NCBI GenBank assembly: GCA_013314795.1
Contig: JABUEZ010000082.1
Coordinates: forward strand, 1 to 8,216
DNA: 8,216 nt
Source of the DNA: Candidatus Profundicultor aquiphilus
Lineage (GTDB): Bacteria; Atribacterota; Atribacteria; Atribacterales; Caldatribacteriaceae
Direction: 5' to 3'
The stretch's first letter is position 1; every line of letters begins with the position of its first letter. Made by a program: the position numbers and the translations under genes. The notes beneath the pieces were generated by a model. It searched no databases, was not told where the DNA came from, and worked only from the letters and a program-made list of their open reading frames with translations. This document shows, piece after piece, positions 5,652 to 8,216 of this stretch.

Positions 5652-5680
5652 TTGACAGGCTTTCCTGAATTTTCTATAAT
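5652..5680 (+). promoter_or_regulatory. Consensus sigma-70 promoter of the rpsU operon
   Basis: TTGACA at 5652-5657 and TATAAT at 5675-5680 are both perfect and separated by the ideal 17 bp. Transcription should start near 5687, leaving about a 25-nt leader before the GTG of rpsU, which contains GAGGGAGGA. The -35 box begins 5 bp after the decayed IS terminal repeat. Confidence 0.85.
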
Positions 5681-5711
5681 GTTTTTACTTTTGATTGAGG
5701 GAGGAATAAGG

Positions 5712-5888
5712 GTGACCGAGGTTCGGGTTGGCCAAGGAGAGAGTATCGACGAAGCATTGAAGCGGTTTAAGAGAAAGTGCCAGCGTAATGGAATTATTTC
5801 GGAGATGAAACGCCGGGAACATTACGAAAAGCCGAGTGAGAAGAAGCGCAAACGTGCTCAGGCGGCGCGGAGGAAAAAGCGAAGATGA
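5712..5888 (+). CDS. rpsU: 30S ribosomal protein S21 (bS21)
   Basis: This 58-aa basic protein matches bS21, the small-subunit protein near the anti-Shine-Dalgarno end of 16S rRNA. It begins M-T-E-V-R-V-G-Q-G-E-S-I-D-E-A-L-K-R-F-K-R, followed by G-I-I-S-E-M-K-R-R-E-H-Y-E-K-P-S-E-K-K-R-K-R, the family's central block, and ends in a K/R-rich tail. The start is GTG 5712, with GAGGGAGGA about 8 nt upstream; the longer frame back to 5613 would run through the IS remnant and the promoter. It is the first gene of the operon, and its TGA overlaps the ATG of the next gene as ATGA. Confidence 0.95.
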   Translation: MTEVRVGQGESIDEALKRFKRKCQRNGIISEMKRREHYEKPSEKKRKRAQAARRKKRR

Positions 5889-6346
5889 GCGAAAATGGTT
5901 CTTTTCTCAAGGAGCGCCTTCTTGAGGCAATGAAGGGTGCTCTTCGAGCGAAAGACCAGGTGCGGCTTGATACGATACGGCTGGTTCTGGCTGAGATAAA
6001 AAATGCAGAGATTGACAAACGCGGTCCTCTTGGGGAGGAGGAAATCGTTGCGCTTATTCGCAGGGGGATCAAGAAGCGGGAAGAAAGTATAGAGTATTTT
6101 GAAAAGGGAAATAGACCGGAGCTTCTGGAGAAGGCCCGTCGAGAGATAGAAGTATTGAAGGAATTCCTGCCGTCTCAGCTTTCTCAAGAGGAAATTGTTC
6201 ATATTGTCCGCGAGGTGCTTCATTCATGTCCCGCGGGTGCCTCTTTTGGGGTGGTTATGAAGGAGGTCATGGCGCAAGTAAAGGGAAGAGCAGAGGGTCA
6301 GGTGGTTTCTGCGGTGGTCAGACAGGAAATGAATAATATGAGGTGA
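5885..6346 (+). CDS. yqeY: GatB/YqeY domain protein
   Basis: This 153-aa protein is a stand-alone YqeY-type protein, related to the tail domain of the tRNA amidotransferase subunit GatB; the precise role of the free protein is not established. Family features are an N-terminal helix L-K-E-R-L-L-E-A-M-K-G-A-L-R-A-K-D, the hallmark R-L-D-T-I-R-L-V-L-A-E-I-K-N-A-E-I-D-K-R, then I-K-K-R-E-E-S-I-E-Y-F, E-I-E-V-L-K-E-F-L-P-S-Q-L and a G-R-A-E-G-Q-V-V-S-A-V-V-R ending. The length is normal. The ATG overlaps the rpsU stop (ATGA), with GGAGGA 10 nt upstream, inside the rpsU coding end. This argues for translational coupling. Its stop is followed at once by the next gene in the same frame. Confidence 0.92.
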   Translation: MSENGSFLKERLLEAMKGALRAKDQVRLDTIRLVLAEIKNAEIDKRGPLGEEEIVALIRRGIKKREESIEYFEKGNRPELLEKARREIEVLKEFLPSQLSQEEIVHIVREVLHSCPAGASFGVVMKEVMAQVKGRAEGQVVSAVVRQEMNNMR

Positions 6347-7348
6347 TTGCGAAACTTGTCTGCAGAAGCTACCCTACAGGATCGTGAGTTTCGTCTTCCT
6401 CTGGGAAGTGTTCGAGAGACCCAGAAGTTTTTCGGGCAACTGGATGCCAATGTCAGGGTTTTAGAAGAAGTTTTTGAAATCGAGGTCCACGTGGAAGGAG
6501 ACTCTCTGGTAATCAGAAGTCCGAAAAGGCCAGAGCTTCTTCCGGTTGCTTCTTCTTTTTTGGAAGAATTAGTCCTGGTATTGCAAGAAGAAACACCTAT
6601 AACTCCTGAAGACCTGCGCAAGATGGCTTTGAGTTTTAAAGAAAGTAGAAAAGCATGGTGGAAGAGTGCTTTGGAAGAAACGATTTTTGTCACTGCTTCA
6701 CACAAGGTAATTCGAGCGAAAACCTTGGGACAGCTCCAGTACGTCAGGGCTATAAAAGAGAGGGAAATCACCTTTTGTATTGGTCCGGCGGGCACCGGTA
6801 AGACATACTTGGCTATGGCCATGGCCTGTAATGCTTTGCAGAAGAAAGAAGTGAACCGCATTGTCCTGGTGCGACCAGCAGTGGAGGCAGGGGAGAGCCT
6901 GGGATATTTACCTGGGGATCTGAAGGAAAAAATCGAACCCTATCTGCGCCCTCTTTATGATGCCCTCTATGAAATGCTTTCTCCGGAGAGGTTTCAGAAG
7001 TATAGTGAAAAAGGGGTGATTGAAGTTGCCCCCCTGGCCTATATGAGGGGAAGGACACTCAACGATTCGTTTATCGTGCTTGACGAGGCCCAGAATACCA
7101 CCCCTGAACAGATGAAGATGTTTTTAACCAGAATGGGTTTTGGTTCGAAGGTGGTAGTGACTGGTGACATCACTCAGGTGGACCTACCCGCCGGAAAGCG
7201 ATCCGGTCTCATTGTGGTGCAGGAAATCCTCAAAGACATTTCTGGAATAGAATTTGTTTACCTGAGCGAAAAAGACGTAGTGCGTCATCATCTGGTTCAG
7301 GAAATCATTCTGGCTTATGAGAGATTTGAGAGAAATCTTAAAAAGTAA
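6347..7348 (+). CDS. phoH: PhoH-like ATPase (PhoH/YbeZ)
   Basis: This 333-aa protein (330 if TTG 6356 is used) is a PhoH/YbeZ-type P-loop ATPase. The family works in RNA metabolism and ribosome maturation, often beside ybeY. Residues about 15-60 form the N-terminal RNA-binding-like domain. The Walker A G-P-A-G-T-G-K-T is at 146-153, R-P-A-V-E-A-G-E-S-L-G-Y-L-P-G-D at 176-191, the Walker B F-I-V-L-D-E-A-Q-N at 242-250, and V-T-G-D-I-T-Q-V-D-L-P at 271-281, all intact. No ATG start exists. TTG 6347 directly follows the yqeY stop. TTG 6356 has AGGTG about 10 nt upstream and may be the true start. The 3' end overlaps the next gene by about 32 nt. Confidence 0.93.
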   Translation: MRNLSAEATLQDREFRLPLGSVRETQKFFGQLDANVRVLEEVFEIEVHVEGDSLVIRSPKRPELLPVASSFLEELVLVLQEETPITPEDLRKMALSFKESRKAWWKSALEETIFVTASHKVIRAKTLGQLQYVRAIKEREITFCIGPAGTGKTYLAMAMACNALQKKEVNRIVLVRPAVEAGESLGYLPGDLKEKIEPYLRPLYDALYEMLSPERFQKYSEKGVIEVAPLAYMRGRTLNDSFIVLDEAQNTTPEQMKMFLTRMGFGSKVVVTGDITQVDLPAGKRSGLIVVQEILKDISGIEFVYLSEKDVVRHHLVQEIILAYERFERNLKK

Positions 7349-8216
7349 GTTTGCCTTTCTTTCCTTTCGTACCCTCAATTTTCCTCTTTATGGAATTGTC
7401 TTGTTTTCCATTTTCTGGTTTTTTTATGCACTGCAGGGGGTAAATGTTCAGGAAGGGGAAGTCGCCGGTTTTGATATTGTGGCCAGTAAAACGATAGAAA
7501 TAGTGGATGTGGAAAAAACTGAAGAATTGAAGAGACAGGTTTTGTCGAATCTAATTCCCGAGTACCGTGTGGATGAAGGCATTAACGAAGATCTGAAGAA
7601 AGAAGTGAACGAGTTTTTCGTGGCCGTCGAGGAACTCCGTTCTGGAACTCCAGTGGTTTCCCCCCAGGTACAGGATGTGTTCTGTGGCAAGTGGAAAATT
7701 ACTCGGGGCACTTTTGAGCGGCTGGTCTACTCCCGGGAGGAAGAATATCAGGAGATGAAGAACACCTTTTTAGGACTCCTGGTGCGACACCTCTTCCAAC
7801 CGATTCGACAGGAGGATTTTGGGAAAACCATTTTGGAAGTGAACACAGAACTGGAAGAGATGCGTCTTCCGGCTGAGGTAAGCCAGGTGGTAAGTTTTCT
7901 TTTTTATCGCTTTTTGAAGCCCAACGCGATTGTCGATTCCGAAGCGACCCAGAAAAAGCGTTTGGAAGCCTTGCAGTCAGTGAAACCAGTTTTGCGAACT
8001 ATTCCCCGTGGGACTGTGATTGTGTCCAGAGGAAAGGTGATCACCGCTAGTGAGGTGAAGGCTCTCGAGGCTCTGGGGCTTTTAGGGAGAGAACACCTCT
8101 GGGTACGTCTGCTTGCTCTGGTTCTTCTCATCGGAGGATGCTTGAGTGTGGAGTATTATTACCTGAAACGCTTCGACCCCGCTCTTTTAAATCGTCACGC
8201 CTTTCTTCTCCTTCGC
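7317..8216 (+). CDS. 7TM-HD family membrane protein (YqfF/PgpH-like), N-terminal part, cut by window
   Basis: The frame is open from ATG 7317 to the right edge (300 codons) with no stop. It begins with a short cytosolic stretch, then a membrane segment at about 25-39 (Y-G-I-V-L-F-S-I-F-W-F-F-Y-A-L), an extracellular domain of about 220 residues, and a second hydrophobic stretch at about 262-282. The extracellular part shows the 7TMR-HDED signature near its end: K-P-N-A-I-V-D-S-E-A-T, R-T-I-P-R-G-T-V-I-V-S-R-G-K-V-I, then L-E-A-L-G-L-L-G. In this family a cytosolic HD phosphohydrolase domain, for example a c-di-AMP phosphodiesterase in PgpH, follows the membrane segments; here it is beyond the window. 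I prefer ATG 7317, which overlaps phoH; AGGAAA lies 12 nt upstream, slightly far. TTG 7326 is an alternative. Confidence 0.88.
   Translation, partial: MRDLREILKSKFAFLSFRTLNFPLYGIVLFSIFWFFYALQGVNVQEGEVAGFDIVASKTIEIVDVEKTEELKRQVLSNLIPEYRVDEGINEDLKKEVNEFFVAVEELRSGTPVVSPQVQDVFCGKWKITRGTFERLVYSREEEYQEMKNTFLGLLVRHLFQPIRQEDFGKTILEVNTELEEMRLPAEVSQVVSFLFYRFLKPNAIVDSEATQKKRLEALQSVKPVLRTIPRGTVIVSRGKVITASEVKALEALGLLGREHLWVRLLALVLLIGGCLSVEYYYLKRFDPALLNRHAFLLLR

Noticed and set aside
5613..5711. Longer bS21 start at 5613
   Set aside because: It would translate through the IS repeat and the consensus promoter; the S21 family begins at GTG 5712.
6298..7058. Minus-strand frames opposite phoH (6298-6861, 6813-7058)
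   Set aside because: They lie entirely antisense to a conserved gene with intact motifs.

Overview
The window joins an accessory, partly decayed region (about 1-5650) to the start of a conserved housekeeping operon (5652 to the right edge). The operon order is rpsU, yqeY-like, phoH, then a 7TM-HD (YqfF/PgpH-type) gene, all on + with overlapping or abutting ends. This resembles the rpsU/yqeY/phoH/yqfF/ybeY neighbourhood of Gram-positive and deep-branching, often thermophilic, bacteria. Frequent GTG/TTG starts behind strong Shine-Dalgarno sequences, a moderate GC content and several MNT/HEPN toxin-antitoxin modules fit a thermophilic bacterium of Firmicutes, Atribacterota, Thermotogota or a similar group. 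This is inference from gene style, and I cannot name the species.

Layout. 1-220: the 3' end of a DDE (rve-type) insertion sequence, with the catalytic Glu region and a terminal repeat. 221-1408: a gene graveyard. On + there is a 5'-truncated nucleotidyltransferase (328-531) overlapping a truncated HI0074-type partner (498-740). On - there is a broken HepT/DUF86 relic (745-972) and a frameshifted relic of a coiled-coil plus PD-(D/E)XK nuclease-like protein (978-1408). 1409-1657: leader with small hairpins. 1658-3325: an intact two-domain gene, SAM methyltransferase fused to a GT4 glycosyltransferase. 3415-4164: a 5'-truncated GT2 glycosyltransferase with an extra C-terminal domain. 4165-4438: intergenic, with a possible degenerate GEMM-I (cyclic-di-GMP) riboswitch core. 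4439-5246 (-): an intact MntA/HepT toxin-antitoxin operon. 5267-5651: mostly empty, ending in a second, decayed IS 3' end whose terminal repeat matches 195-220 in 24 of 27 bases.

How it fits together. The accessory region lies between two similarly oriented IS 3' ends and holds surface-glycan genes, one live MntA/HepT addiction module and the remains of at least two other MNT/HEPN modules. It looks like a turnover hotspot beside a core operon. The operon has a textbook sigma-70 promoter (TTGACA, 17 bp, TATAAT) starting 5 bp after the second IS end. It expresses ribosomal protein bS21, a GatB/YqeY-domain protein, the PhoH-like ATPase and the membrane HD-domain protein, which is cut by the right edge before its catalytic domain.

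I see no CRISPR array, tRNA or rRNA. The most unusual items are the stacked decayed MNT/HEPN modules, the previously uncalled nuclease-like relic, the methyltransferase-GT4 fusion, and the orphan GEMM-like motif.
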